Part shown: in pieces, positions 1-7,337 of the stretch
How positions within the stretch are numbered: position 1 is the first letter of the stretch
How the letters are laid out: the number at the start of each line of letters is the position of its first letter
DNA from: Christensenellaceae bacterium
GTDB taxonomy: Bacteria; Bacillota; Clostridia; Christensenellales; DTU072
Assembly: GCA_031260775.1 (NCBI GenBank)
Contig: JAISKW010000096.1
Span: 1-8,123 of the forward strand
Length of the DNA: 8,123 nt
Direction: 5' to 3'
Program-made: the position numbers and the translations under genes
Notes under the pieces: model-generated
What the model was told of the DNA's origin: nothing
The model's database searches: none
What the model saw: the letters and a program-made list of their open reading frames with translations, nothing else

Positions 1-1198
1 AAATCTTCTCGTCCGTCGGCTTGTCAAAATACAACCTCAGCGAAAATGTATCCGCATCTATCTTCGCATACGGCTTATATCCGTATACTGTAAACTTCGG
101 TGTAATATAGTGAAAATCAGGGTGTGTAATTATATTGAAATTGTTATCAAGAGGACCTGTTTGTACCCTTTCATCTACGTTACCAACTATTGCCGCGCTC
201 GAATCTCCACTTATATTATTGCTCCTATAATCATTAACAACAAGCGAAAGTTTAACTACCGCATTTGCGCTGCCATCATAACTCAGAACTCCATTTGCAA
301 CAACTCCGACATTAAGTAAACTTCCTGCCGTGCCTCCCGTTTTCAACTGTATCGCATCATTAATATCCGGTGCCGAACCTGCGACGCTTTTATTATCAGT
401 ATTTACCGGGGAATAGTAGTTGGTTCCCGGTGCTTGCACCATTTTACTCTCATCATATAGCAAATAATTAAAGGTACCATCCCCGTGCCCCTCATTAGTA
501 GGAGTGTATTTAGCCTGACCGCTTAAGCCTGGGTTTGCAATGGTCCTGACGTCAGTCATGTTATAATCCACAACCTGCGCCCCGATAGTCATTCTCAATC
601 TGCCCGCATTAACAAGCCCCTTCATTTCGCCCTCAAAATTAATAACAAGGTCGTGTGAAAAATTCGCACTAAAGTTTGCCGCCGTTCCGTAATACCCGTC
701 GCCCAAAACCGTTTGCCCGGCAAAAGAGGCGGCAACTCCCGGCGCGTGCCTTGCACTATACGACGGGGTTGACCATGTTTCCATACCCGCGACGTATTTA
801 TAGCCGTCAATCGGCGCGGGGAGCGTTAAATCTTTGGTGTTCATATCGGCAAGCGAGGAAATACTCAATGTTACCGTTTGTGATTCTCTGTAATACTGGC
901 TCGCGCTTGCCGTGGAAAGTCCGTTCGATGAGGCTCCGATAAAGGCGCCGTTGATTGCGCTCGCAGGGTTTGCAAACGACGAATCCGACGCCCAAGCATA
1001 TTCGATTGTGTCTCCGCCGGCAGTACTTACAGTCCGACTCAAGGGGTCCGCGGCGTACGCGCCGTTACCGGAGTTCCGTTCGCTGTCCTTGATATAGGCG
1101 AAGATGCCCAAGGACATCACAAGCAACGCAAAAACAAGGAAGCCTGCCGCCGCCTTGATTTTTGCACTCCTACCCAATATTTTGTTTGTTTTTACCAT
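1..1198 (-). CDS. Exported surface protein of unknown family, 3' end outside window
   Basis: I translated this frame by hand from the ATG at 1198-1196. It stays open for 399 codons to the window edge, so the C-terminus is missing. A good Shine-Dalgarno site (GAGGA, 1207-1203) precedes the ATG. The N-terminus has basic residues (K3, K6, R10, K13, K15), then a hydrophobic segment at about residues 16-36, then FAYIKDSER. An AYA/A motif at about 47-50 is a possible signal peptidase site. There is no lipobox cysteine, unlike the two genes upstream. The rest is rich in Ser, Thr, Ala, Gly, Asn and Tyr, has no visible catalytic motif or cysteine cluster, and looks like a beta-rich extracellular protein. 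I do not recognise a family. The segment around FAYIKDSE recalls the AYFTDSE-like motif of SipW-processed TasA-type proteins, which is resemblance only. It starts 89 nt after the LRR lipoprotein with no terminator between, so co-transcription is plausible. Confidence 0.85.
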   Translation of the reverse strand, partial: MVKTNKILGRSAKIKAAAGFLVFALLVMSLGIFAYIKDSERNSGNGAYAADPLSRTVSTAGGDTIEYAWASDSSFANPASAINGAFIGASSNGLSTASASQYYRESQTVTLSISSLADMNTKDLTLPAPIDGYKYVAGMETWSTPSYSARHAPGVAASFAGQTVLGDGYYGTAANFSANFSHDLVINFEGEMKGLVNAGRLRMTIGAQVVDYNMTDVRTIANPGLSGQAKYTPTNEGHGDGTFNYLLYDESKMVQAPGTNYYSPVNTDNKSVAGSAPDINDAIQLKTGGTAGSLLNVGVVANGVLSYDGSANAVVKLSLVVNDYRSNNISGDSSAAIVGNVDERVQTGPLDNNFNIITHPDFHYITPKFTVYGYKPYAKIDADTFSLRLYFDKPTDEKI

Positions 1199-1202
1199 AA
1201 TT

Positions 1203-1207
1203 TCCTC
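1203..1207 (-). promoter_or_regulatory. Ribosome binding site of the exported protein gene
   Basis: GAGGA on the minus strand lies 4 nt before the ATG at 1198. It fixes the start of a gene whose end is not in the window. Confidence 0.7.
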
Positions 1208-1228
1208 ACTGTCTTTTTGCCTCTCCCG

Positions 1229-1269
1229 TTATGCTATGGATTATGCGACTTTGCGCAGAACGACAACGC
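1229..1269 (-). repeat. Interspersed hairpin repeat, copy B
   Basis: Read on the minus strand, this 41-bp intergenic stretch shares GCGTTGTC(G/A)TTCTGCGC, then AATCCATA, then CATAA with the copy at 8027-8066 on the plus strand. The variable middle is 10 nt here and 8 nt there. It can fold as an imperfect hairpin (TGCG pairing with CGCA, flanked by a C-T mismatch and two A-T pairs). It occupies nearly half of the 89-nt gap between the LRR lipoprotein and the exported protein. The shared order of three matching blocks makes chance unlikely, but only two full copies are visible. Confidence 0.6.
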
Positions 1270-1287
1270 AATCGTCCTCTCGTTCCG

Positions 1288-3318
1288 TTATACCGTCGTA
1301 TACTCCGTCAAATTCCACTCATCACTCCAACCAACGTTCACGTCGCTCGGAAAATAATTTATCGTTCTCGCGTTATAAAACGCTCTTGCACCGACTTTTT
1401 GCACCGTGCGCGGTACGGTAAACGTTTCCTGCGCGACGCCCTTAAACGCCTCGCGCCCTATCTCCAACAATCCGTTGCCCATTTGAAATTTATACAATCT
1501 TGTGCAGCCCGAAAACGCTTCGTCTCCGACTAATTTCAACGCTACCGGCGACGAAACGTTCATGAGCGACGTGCAATTATAAAACGCTTTTTTGTTAATC
1601 AACTCTATTCCCGACGCTTCAAAATTGTCCAAATGCACAAGTGACGTGCAGTTTTCGAACGCGCTTTCGCCTATTTCCACCGTGGTTTCGCGGAAAGGGA
1701 ACGACGGCAACGCCGTGCAACCGTAAAAAGCGTACGCACCTATTCTTCTTAACCCCTTTTCCTGACTCGCCGTCGTTATCACTCTTATCAGCGACGTGCA
1801 GTCCATAAACGCATCCTCGGGTATATCCGAAACGTTAAGCGGAATATTAATCTCCAAAAGCGACGTACAGCCCATAAACGCGCCGCGACCTAAGGACTCC
1901 AAATCCCTCGGCAGGAACACGCCGCTGCCTTCCGTCCCCGTGAACACCTTCGTCAAGGAGCTTGCACCCTTGAACGCTTCGCTCCCTATCGTTTTTATGC
2001 TCGAAGGAAGCCTAATCGTTTTGACGCTTGCCGCCGTATTATTAATCGGCAACAGCTCCGCAACCGACTGCGAAACGCTGAACGTTCTCGCATCTATTTC
2101 CGTGACGGGCAACCCCGCGTACGTATCCGGCACAATGACGTTAACACTCAAAGGCCCGGTGCAATACACAACATACCCGTCCTTGTCCGCATTTAGCTTA
2201 TATTGAAGTCCGCGGCTTCCTAAAGGTACCATATTGGGACTCAAAACCATATTTTCGGCAAACGCGAGCGTGTTGTAATCGGCGTCGTCTATTCGGAATA
2301 TCTTCCTGAGCCCCGCGCTTGCATCGTAGTAAGTCCAACCGCCGTCGTACTCGTAGTTGTCGCTGACCGGACGGATTTTACTAAGGTCCGACCTAAACGA
2401 TGCCGAGCCGTATTCGATTAAAAGTGAATTCAGTGCGACGTCCTGACCTCCGCGTTTTACATATACCGTACGGTACTCCGTATCTCCGCCGTACACAACG
2501 CCCGCCTGATTGTAACTCAGCGTATCGTTTAACCTTTGACCGTCGGCGATTACGTTGTTTTCAAAAGCGATTGTAATTTTTTTCGGCTTCAACTCAAACT
2601 CGAAAACGTTGTTTGACGCGCCGTAATCGTTATGGTCTATGTCCATACCCTCGAGACGGCTTCTCCAATCGGGCTCTAATTCGTAGCCGTATACCGACGG
2701 CTCGGTGCCTATTTTCAAATACCCGATTTGCTCCAAAATAGCGTTCAATTCATTCTGCGCCGCTTCCCAACCCGGGAGGGTTCTATCCCCTGCCAAGGCT
2801 CTTAATTCCACTATTTTACGCTCTGCAAGACCCGTACGCGAGGCAAATTCACGGTCGTTTTCAATTGTTTTTACCTTATTTGGATAGGTTAAAAAGGTTG
2901 CGGGCGGCGTAGGGTGCAGCTGTTCTGCGGGGAAATACAACGTTGCAAACTCGTATTTCGATTCCTTTTGACTCAAATATCCTTGTGGGTCGTAGGGGAT
3001 ATTCGCACGGAACACGAACGCATAGCCCGTCTCCCATACGGCTTTCAGCACGATATCGCCGCCGACAACGATTTTTTTACCCGGCTCGCCGGCAAACGCG
3101 CCGTTTGCGAATTCCCAACCTCTGAGAACGAAGCCCTCCTTTGTTGTCGTAGGAAGAATAACGTTATCGCCTATAACCGACTCGAGCGGCGCACCGCCGT
3201 CAACGTCGAACAGAATGTCGTACAACTGAGCCTCATTGTTTTTGCACGACACAAGCATCGCTCCCGCAAATACGGCGAGGAACAGTATTATTATGATTTC
3301 CAGCAACCTTTTTTTCAC
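1288..3318 (-). CDS. Lipoprotein with one InlB B-repeat and BspA-like LRRs
   Basis: This 676-residue protein is complete. It starts at GTG (3318-3316) and ends with TAA (1290-1288). It opens with MKKR, a hydrophobic stretch and a clear lipobox LVSC with Cys25 as lipidation site, so it should be anchored to the outer face of the membrane. Residues about 34-97 form one InlB-type B-repeat (Listeria-Bacteroides repeat, Flg_new type), with FDVDGG at the start, GFVLRGWEF in the middle and LKAVWE at the end. Residues 98-365 are unrecognised. Residues about 371-657 are BspA-like LRRs. They begin with an entry segment (VPDTYAGLPVTEID) and continue as about ten repeats with the signature IGxxAFxxCTSL. 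The tail GWSDEWN resembles the usual end of such proteins. BspA-like LRRs are known in adhesins and host-binding proteins, but no ligand can be read from sequence. It lies 11 nt after the larger lipoprotein, which shares its architecture. Confidence 0.95.
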   Translation of the reverse strand: MKKRLLEIIIILFLAVFAGAMLVSCKNNEAQLYDILFDVDGGAPLESVIGDNVILPTTTKEGFVLRGWEFANGAFAGEPGKKIVVGGDIVLKAVWETGYAFVFRANIPYDPQGYLSQKESKYEFATLYFPAEQLHPTPPATFLTYPNKVKTIENDREFASRTGLAERKIVELRALAGDRTLPGWEAAQNELNAILEQIGYLKIGTEPSVYGYELEPDWRSRLEGMDIDHNDYGASNNVFEFELKPKKITIAFENNVIADGQRLNDTLSYNQAGVVYGGDTEYRTVYVKRGGQDVALNSLLIEYGSASFRSDLSKIRPVSDNYEYDGGWTYYDASAGLRKIFRIDDADYNTLAFAENMVLSPNMVPLGSRGLQYKLNADKDGYVVYCTGPLSVNVIVPDTYAGLPVTEIDARTFSVSQSVAELLPINNTAASVKTIRLPSSIKTIGSEAFKGASSLTKVFTGTEGSGVFLPRDLESLGRGAFMGCTSLLEINIPLNVSDIPEDAFMDCTSLIRVITTASQEKGLRRIGAYAFYGCTALPSFPFRETTVEIGESAFENCTSLVHLDNFEASGIELINKKAFYNCTSLMNVSSPVALKLVGDEAFSGCTRLYKFQMGNGLLEIGREAFKGVAQETFTVPRTVQKVGARAFYNARTINYFPSDVNVGWSDEWNLTEYTTV

Positions 3319-3326
3319 TGTTTCGT

Positions 3327-3331
3327 CTCCT
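3327..3331 (-). promoter_or_regulatory. Ribosome binding site overlapping the upstream stop codon
   Basis: AGGAG on the minus strand lies 8 nt before the GTG at 3318. It shares bases with the TAG stop (3332-3330) of the preceding gene. This supports the GTG start and suggests translational coupling of the two lipoprotein genes. Confidence 0.8.
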
Positions 3332-6300
3332 AATCGTTCGGTGAATAAACCAAAACGTCTCCGTCGCGTTTATACAGTGCGCCTTCGACCGCGTAGTAAT
3401 ATTTATTGTTCGGGTCAACCTCAAACATAATCCCGAAATTTTGGTTAAAAGCGTTCGCCGCTATGTCGTTTACCGTCCACGGAATGTAGATGCTCGTGAT
3501 ATCCCCGGATTCAAGCAACGTCGCCGCCACGCTGAAAGCACTCACCCCGATACTGTAAACCGGCTTTCCGGCTTCCGAATATGCCGGTATAAACACCTTA
3601 TTATCAACAATCAAACCCTTGTCTCCTATTCCGGTAACCGTATTACCACCGACATCGAATGTAAACACACCGCTTGCGGTTGTATTTGCATTCGTTTTTA
3701 CCGTAGGCAACGACGTAAGAACGCCGCCAACGTCTTGGTAAATATATCTCCAACCCTCTATTTCGCCGGTTTCGTCATAAACAAGCGTTCCCGCACAGCC
3801 GGCTCCGTACGAGCCAGAGAACGCGCTCATATCGCTTTTTCCGTACAAATAATACCCCGTAGCCCCACTAAAAGCCTCTACGTTTATACCGTACGGCGAA
3901 ACCGTATACACAGCATCGCTTACGTTTTTAATGACGGTGTTCGGAATTACAATAATCTTTCCGTTTGCCGCCTCGGCAAACGCACGTTTATCGATATAAG
4001 TTACCGGCTTGCCCTGATAATACGACGGAATAATAATATAATCGTCCGCAGTATAACTAAACCCCGTTACCGCATACGTTCCGTCCGCCTTTAAGGTATA
4101 GCGGATACCGTCGGTCCCTTTTTCGGTAAACACGACCGAATACTCTTGCGCTCCGGCCTTGTACCGCCAATTTGCGGTCGGGTCGGGCAGCTCGATAATT
4201 TCCCACGCCTCTCCGTTGTACTTTTTATAAACCGCAATTTCGGTCATTCCCTGCGGACGGGGGAACGTGTTCAACGCGGCATTCAGCTCCGTAATAAAGC
4301 CGCCCGCCGCCGAGTTCACGCTGTCGTAATACACGGAGAACGTTTTCGTAAAGCCGCTTGCCGGATAGAACCCTCCGTAATACGCAATCTCCTTCGTGCT
4401 ATCCACGGTAAACGTTATGTTAGTAGTTGTACGCGTCATAAGCACGTAAACCGTTGTTGCGGCAAAGCTCTCGATTGACCCCTCCGACGAGCCGAGTGCC
4501 GTTACAATTCTCTTTGTGGGTATTTTCGAAATATCTTTCGTCATTTCCCTATCACTGTAAAATGCTAGAAGCGAATACCCCGAGTAGCCCGCAAACGAAA
4601 CCGTACCGACTAAGCTGTACTCACCGGTATTGTACTCAAGCTTTTCGTTCGCCGTATTCACCAACTCCCCCGAATCGATAAACGCCGCCATAGCCACCTC
4701 GGAATAAACTCCCGCCGAGGTTTCGATATAGTATCTGAACCGCAAATCCGCAGTGTTCCTTTCCCAAACCGCGGTAAACGTCACGTTATTACCCGGCATT
4801 TCAAGCTGCCTCCCCGGCGCATAAAGCTCGTCGTTTTCGGAGTCGTACGCCGCTCCCTTATCGGTAAAGCCCAAGAATTTGTAATTTTTCCTTTGCGGCG
4901 ACGCCTGCAACACTATCAACAGGTCGTCCTTAAACTTATCGACCGGCGTCGCAGCGGCACCCGCTGCGGCTTGCTCCGTCACGCTGTTAAAATAGAAATA
5001 TCCGAAATCGCTGTACCTATACGGTACGCCGTCATGAGAGACGGACAGCAACGCAGGGATAGTATCCCGGTCGTTTGCATTAATAGGCTTTAACAGCAAT
5101 TTGTCGGCGTATGAACTACCGGGGTTTTCGTCATAGAAATCGTTGTTTCCGAAATCGTACACCACCGAATACGTTGATTGCTCGCTTCTTACGGCATATA
5201 AAACGACGTCGGCTTCCGCGTCGAATTCGTATTCAAAATAATCGTGAACTACCGTCGTACCGCCCGTAGTTTCGGTCGCTAAGTCCGCGGGATTTGCATA
5301 GCTTACCCCCGCGCCGTTTGCGATTTCATACCCGTCAAAGCTATAGCGCACCGTTTCGGGCGAGCCGGACGGCACTTCGACAAGCTCTAACCTGACAATG
5401 TCGCCCTTCGCTATTTCCGTATATGTCCTTACAAGCTTGCCCTCTACCTCCGTTCCGCTGATGACACCAAAACCGTCGGCCTCGATCTTAGCCTCCGAAA
5501 ACTGCGTATACGTTCTGTAAACCGACAGAGTGTACAAGTTTTCCCACACGGCGACAAACACATAATTACTTGCTTTTAACGCGAAAGATTCGTCTCTTGC
5601 GAACGGTGTCGCCGCGTAGTCACCTATGAAATCGCCTCCCGTAACGAGCCATTTTACGAACCTTGTACCGGGCTTTTGCATCGTTCCGCGCCCGGGGACT
5701 GCAAACACGTCGCCGGCGGTATACACATAACTCTCGTCGGGCATCAGCTGCGAGGTTGAAATCTCCGCCGCGCCGTCATAGTTCCCGTAGAACTCAATTT
5801 TAATTTCCTTGACCAAGTCCGCATGGAACCTCACCGCGCCGTCGGTTAACACAACCTCGTACGGGTCGCCCGTTTTGCGCTCCGCTCCGCTTAAAGCGTC
5901 AACGAGCTTTACTTTTACATAAATTTCGCTGTCATCGGGTAACATTGCTTCCGCATTCCTGTACAGCTTGTCGTCGTCTTCTGTCAAAAGCCAGCCGTTT
6001 GTTTGATATCTTTCGTTTTCAATTTTCGGGTAATAGAGGTTCAACGGCAGCGTTGCAATTTCACCTTTTTTAATTTCTCTGAGCGGAATTTTCTCGTCGC
6101 CCCAGTCTCCTTGGCCAAATTCGCCGTCACCGTTGACGTCAAAATACAACGGATAGGTACGCATCGTCCACGATGTATAAAGCGTTATCGTGCCTCCCAT
6201 AGGATTAACAATCGGGAACACCGCTTCCGACCCGTCCGCTAAAACGAACGTCGGCAATAAGTATTCTTCTCTTTTGCCGAAATATGACTGCGCCTCGGCG

Positions 6301-6767
6301 AGCGTTAACACGCCTCCGGATAGAAAATTAGCCGCTTCTCTCGTGTCGTTCGATACGAGCGTAACCGCGAAAGCCTCCAACTGCTCGCCGCCGCCGGAAG
6401 GCAGGAGCGCGCCCTCAACCCTCGTCCACTTTGCAAATACCGTTACGCTTGCCTTCAAGGGCCGCTCTAAAAAATATTCCGCCGTCAGCTTTTCGCGCCA
6501 GATGTCCTTGTCGAAATACCACCCGTCAAACGCAAATCCGTCCTCACGAATCGGCTCTACCGGGAAAACGATAACGCTCCTTCCGTCAAACGAAAACGTC
6601 GTCTGTTGGAAAAACACCTTGCCCGTGCCGCCGTCGTTGGGGTCATAGTTCAATATGTAAAAATCGCTGCCGCCGCTTACGTTGTCCTTGCACGCCGTAA
6701 ATACGATGCTTAACATCAGTGCCGCAACGACTATGGCTATGAACTTTGTTAACGAACCCTTTTTCAC
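3330..6767 (-). CDS. Large lipoprotein with InlB-type B-repeats and C-terminal LRR
   Basis: This 1145-residue protein starts at GTG 6767-6765; the codon just before is TGA, so no longer form exists. MKKGSLTK and a hydrophobic stretch lead to FTAC with Cys26, a slightly unusual lipobox (Phe at -3) but very likely a lipoprotein. A good B-repeat spans about 37-116 (YDPNDGG, FAFDGWYFD, VFAKW). Further modules with the same logic but high divergence end near 200, 288, 408, 527, 668 and 778; clear closing motifs are VFVAVWEN (403-410) and VTFTAVWE (662-669). Residues 210-221 (DVNGDGEFGQGD) look like a calcium-binding loop. Residues about 875-1145 contain the LRR entry motif IPSYYQGKPVTYIDKRAF, a second LRR segment (IPAYSEAGKPVYSIGVSAF) and the BspA-type strand VDPNNKYYYAVEGALYK close to the end. 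The role is probably surface adhesion or scaffolding. It is the first gene of the lipoprotein pair. No Shine-Dalgarno site is visible before the GTG. Confidence 0.95.
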   Translation of the reverse strand: MKKGSLTKFIAIVVAALMLSIVFTACKDNVSGGSDFYILNYDPNDGGTGKVFFQQTTFSFDGRSVIVFPVEPIREDGFAFDGWYFDKDIWREKLTAEYFLERPLKASVTVFAKWTRVEGALLPSGGGEQLEAFAVTLVSNDTREAANFLSGGVLTLAEAQSYFGKREEYLLPTFVLADGSEAVFPIVNPMGGTITLYTSWTMRTYPLYFDVNGDGEFGQGDWGDEKIPLREIKKGEIATLPLNLYYPKIENERYQTNGWLLTEDDDKLYRNAEAMLPDDSEIYVKVKLVDALSGAERKTGDPYEVVLTDGAVRFHADLVKEIKIEFYGNYDGAAEISTSQLMPDESYVYTAGDVFAVPGRGTMQKPGTRFVKWLVTGGDFIGDYAATPFARDESFALKASNYVFVAVWENLYTLSVYRTYTQFSEAKIEADGFGVISGTEVEGKLVRTYTEIAKGDIVRLELVEVPSGSPETVRYSFDGYEIANGAGVSYANPADLATETTGGTTVVHDYFEYEFDAEADVVLYAVRSEQSTYSVVYDFGNNDFYDENPGSSYADKLLLKPINANDRDTIPALLSVSHDGVPYRYSDFGYFYFNSVTEQAAAGAAATPVDKFKDDLLIVLQASPQRKNYKFLGFTDKGAAYDSENDELYAPGRQLEMPGNNVTFTAVWERNTADLRFRYYIETSAGVYSEVAMAAFIDSGELVNTANEKLEYNTGEYSLVGTVSFAGYSGYSLLAFYSDREMTKDISKIPTKRIVTALGSSEGSIESFAATTVYVLMTRTTTNITFTVDSTKEIAYYGGFYPASGFTKTFSVYYDSVNSAAGGFITELNAALNTFPRPQGMTEIAVYKKYNGEAWEIIELPDPTANWRYKAGAQEYSVVFTEKGTDGIRYTLKADGTYAVTGFSYTADDYIIIPSYYQGKPVTYIDKRAFAEAANGKIIVIPNTVIKNVSDAVYTVSPYGINVEAFSGATGYYLYGKSDMSAFSGSYGAGCAGTLVYDETGEIEGWRYIYQDVGGVLTSLPTVKTNANTTASGVFTFDVGGNTVTGIGDKGLIVDNKVFIPAYSEAGKPVYSIGVSAFSVAATLLESGDITSIYIPWTVNDIAANAFNQNFGIMFEVDPNNKYYYAVEGALYKRDGDVLVYSPND

Positions 6768-6779
6768 TCATTATATTTT

Positions 6780-6785
6780 ATTATA
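6780..6785 (-). promoter_or_regulatory. Candidate -10 box of the lipoprotein operon
   Basis: A perfect TATAAT lies 12 nt before the GTG at 6767 on the minus strand. A second TATAAT at 6775-6770 is too close to the start to serve. The hexamer 17 nt upstream (GGTATT) is a poor -35. If this box is used, the leader is only about six bases, which fits the absence of a Shine-Dalgarno site. The region is AT-rich, so chance matches are likely and the true promoter may be further upstream. Confidence 0.3.
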
Positions 6786-7077
6786 ATATGCGCCCCCGAG
6801 TAAATACCCGCTTTATGTCACTTTTGCGGCAGAGACGTTGTTTTTGCGTGGAAGGGAGGCGCGCCGCACTTCAAAGAAACGCACCCAACCCCTCGCCGCG
6901 CCCCGCCCCCTCAAACGCAAAACCAATCGGAGCTATGTGCTTGAAAGGGGTATTATATATTGATTTTTACTGCGCTTGTGTTATTATATATATATTAATA
7001 AATGATTGCGTTCATTTTGCAAATAAATAATTGATAATAGCTTTATGGCTTATCTATGTTGTAATTCAATACATTAT

Positions 7078-7105
7078 GTCGTTCTGCACACCGTCGCAGG
7101 GCGAC
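7078..7105 (+). repeat. Partial interspersed hairpin repeat, copy C
   Basis: The core TGTCGTTCTGC (7077-7087) is identical to the core of the copy at 1229-1269. With the right arm GCAGGGCGAC (7096-7105) it makes a 10-bp stem on the plus-strand RNA, using two U-G wobbles, around an 8-nt loop. On the minus strand the same two positions are C-A mismatches. The AATCCATA block of copies A and B is absent, so this copy is degenerate or only related. Confidence 0.4.
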
Positions 7106-7149
7106 AAAAATAAAACGCCTATTGTACACACCTAATTATCCTCAACCGC

Positions 7150-7178
7150 AAGCGTATAAGTGCAAACTTAATACGCTT
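7150..7178. repeat. Near-perfect inverted repeat with GCAA loop
   Basis: The left arm AAGCGTATAAGT (7150-7161) pairs with ACTTAATACGCTT (7166-7178), leaving one bulged base. The loop is GCAA, a GNRA tetraloop if the plus strand is transcribed; on the minus strand it is TTGC. No T-tract follows on either side, so it is not a typical intrinsic terminator. It lies just beyond the tandem array, downstream of the WhiA gene. Confidence 0.65.
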
Positions 7179-7181
7179 ATG

Positions 7182-7336
7182 ACTTCACGGGCGCGCACAC
7201 TTCACAACGCGGATACTTCACAGCGCGGATACTTCACGGGCGCGGATACTTCACAGCGCGGATACTTCACAGCGCGACTACTTCACGGGCGCGGCTACTT
7301 CACGGGCGCGGACACTTCACAGCGCGGCTACTTCAC
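7182..7336. repeat. Tandem array of nine 16/17-bp units
   Basis: Nine head-to-tail units plus a 7-bp partial unit. Each begins ACTTCAC, followed by a centre that is 6 nt (AGCGCG or AACGCG) or 7 nt (GGGCGCG), then a triplet (GAT, GCT, GAC, ACT or CAC). Unit starts are 7182, 7199, 7215, 7231, 7248, 7264, 7280, 7297 and 7314, with a partial at 7330. Writing G for the 17-bp and A for the 16-bp form, the order is G A A G A A G G A. The array ends one base before the WhiA stop codon (7340-7338). There are no unique spacers, so it is not CRISPR. Confidence 0.95.
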
Positions 7337-7337
7337 T

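Larger units (their letters stand above)
6768..7181. other. Intergenic region between WhiA array and lipoprotein operon
   Basis: I see no convincing gene in this stretch. From right to left it holds the GNRA-capped hairpin (7150-7178), a partial interspersed repeat (7078-7105), an AT-rich block with many TATA-like motifs (about 6948-7060) on either strand, and a block with strong strand asymmetry at 6883-6910 (C-rich on plus, G-rich on minus). The AT-rich block could hold the operon promoter. TTGCAA (about 7018-7023) on the minus strand, followed by TATA-rich sequence, is one candidate, but the low complexity prevents a choice. No U-tract terminator for the WhiA gene is visible. Confidence 0.6.

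Noticed and set aside
3441..4094. Plus-strand open frame of 217 codons opposite the large lipoprotein
   Set aside because: Its Arg-rich, low-complexity product is typical of an antisense shadow. The minus-strand frame has a clear lipobox and domain structure.
6958..6990. Plus-strand promoter (TTGATT, 16 nt, TATTAT)
   Set aside because: The match is in low-complexity AT-rich DNA and no plus-strand gene follows.
6746..7030. Plus-strand open frame of 94 codons in the intergenic region
   Set aside because: It overlaps the start of the large lipoprotein and crosses GC-rich and AT-rich low-complexity DNA. There is no ribosome site and no domain.
7093..7116. Hairpin next to an A-rich stretch as a terminator for the WhiA-like gene
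   Set aside because: On the minus strand the T-rich stretch comes before the hairpin, not after it, so the polarity is wrong.
7182..7336. Possible CRISPR array
   Set aside because: Units are 16-17 bp and contiguous with no unique spacers, and no cas gene is in the window.
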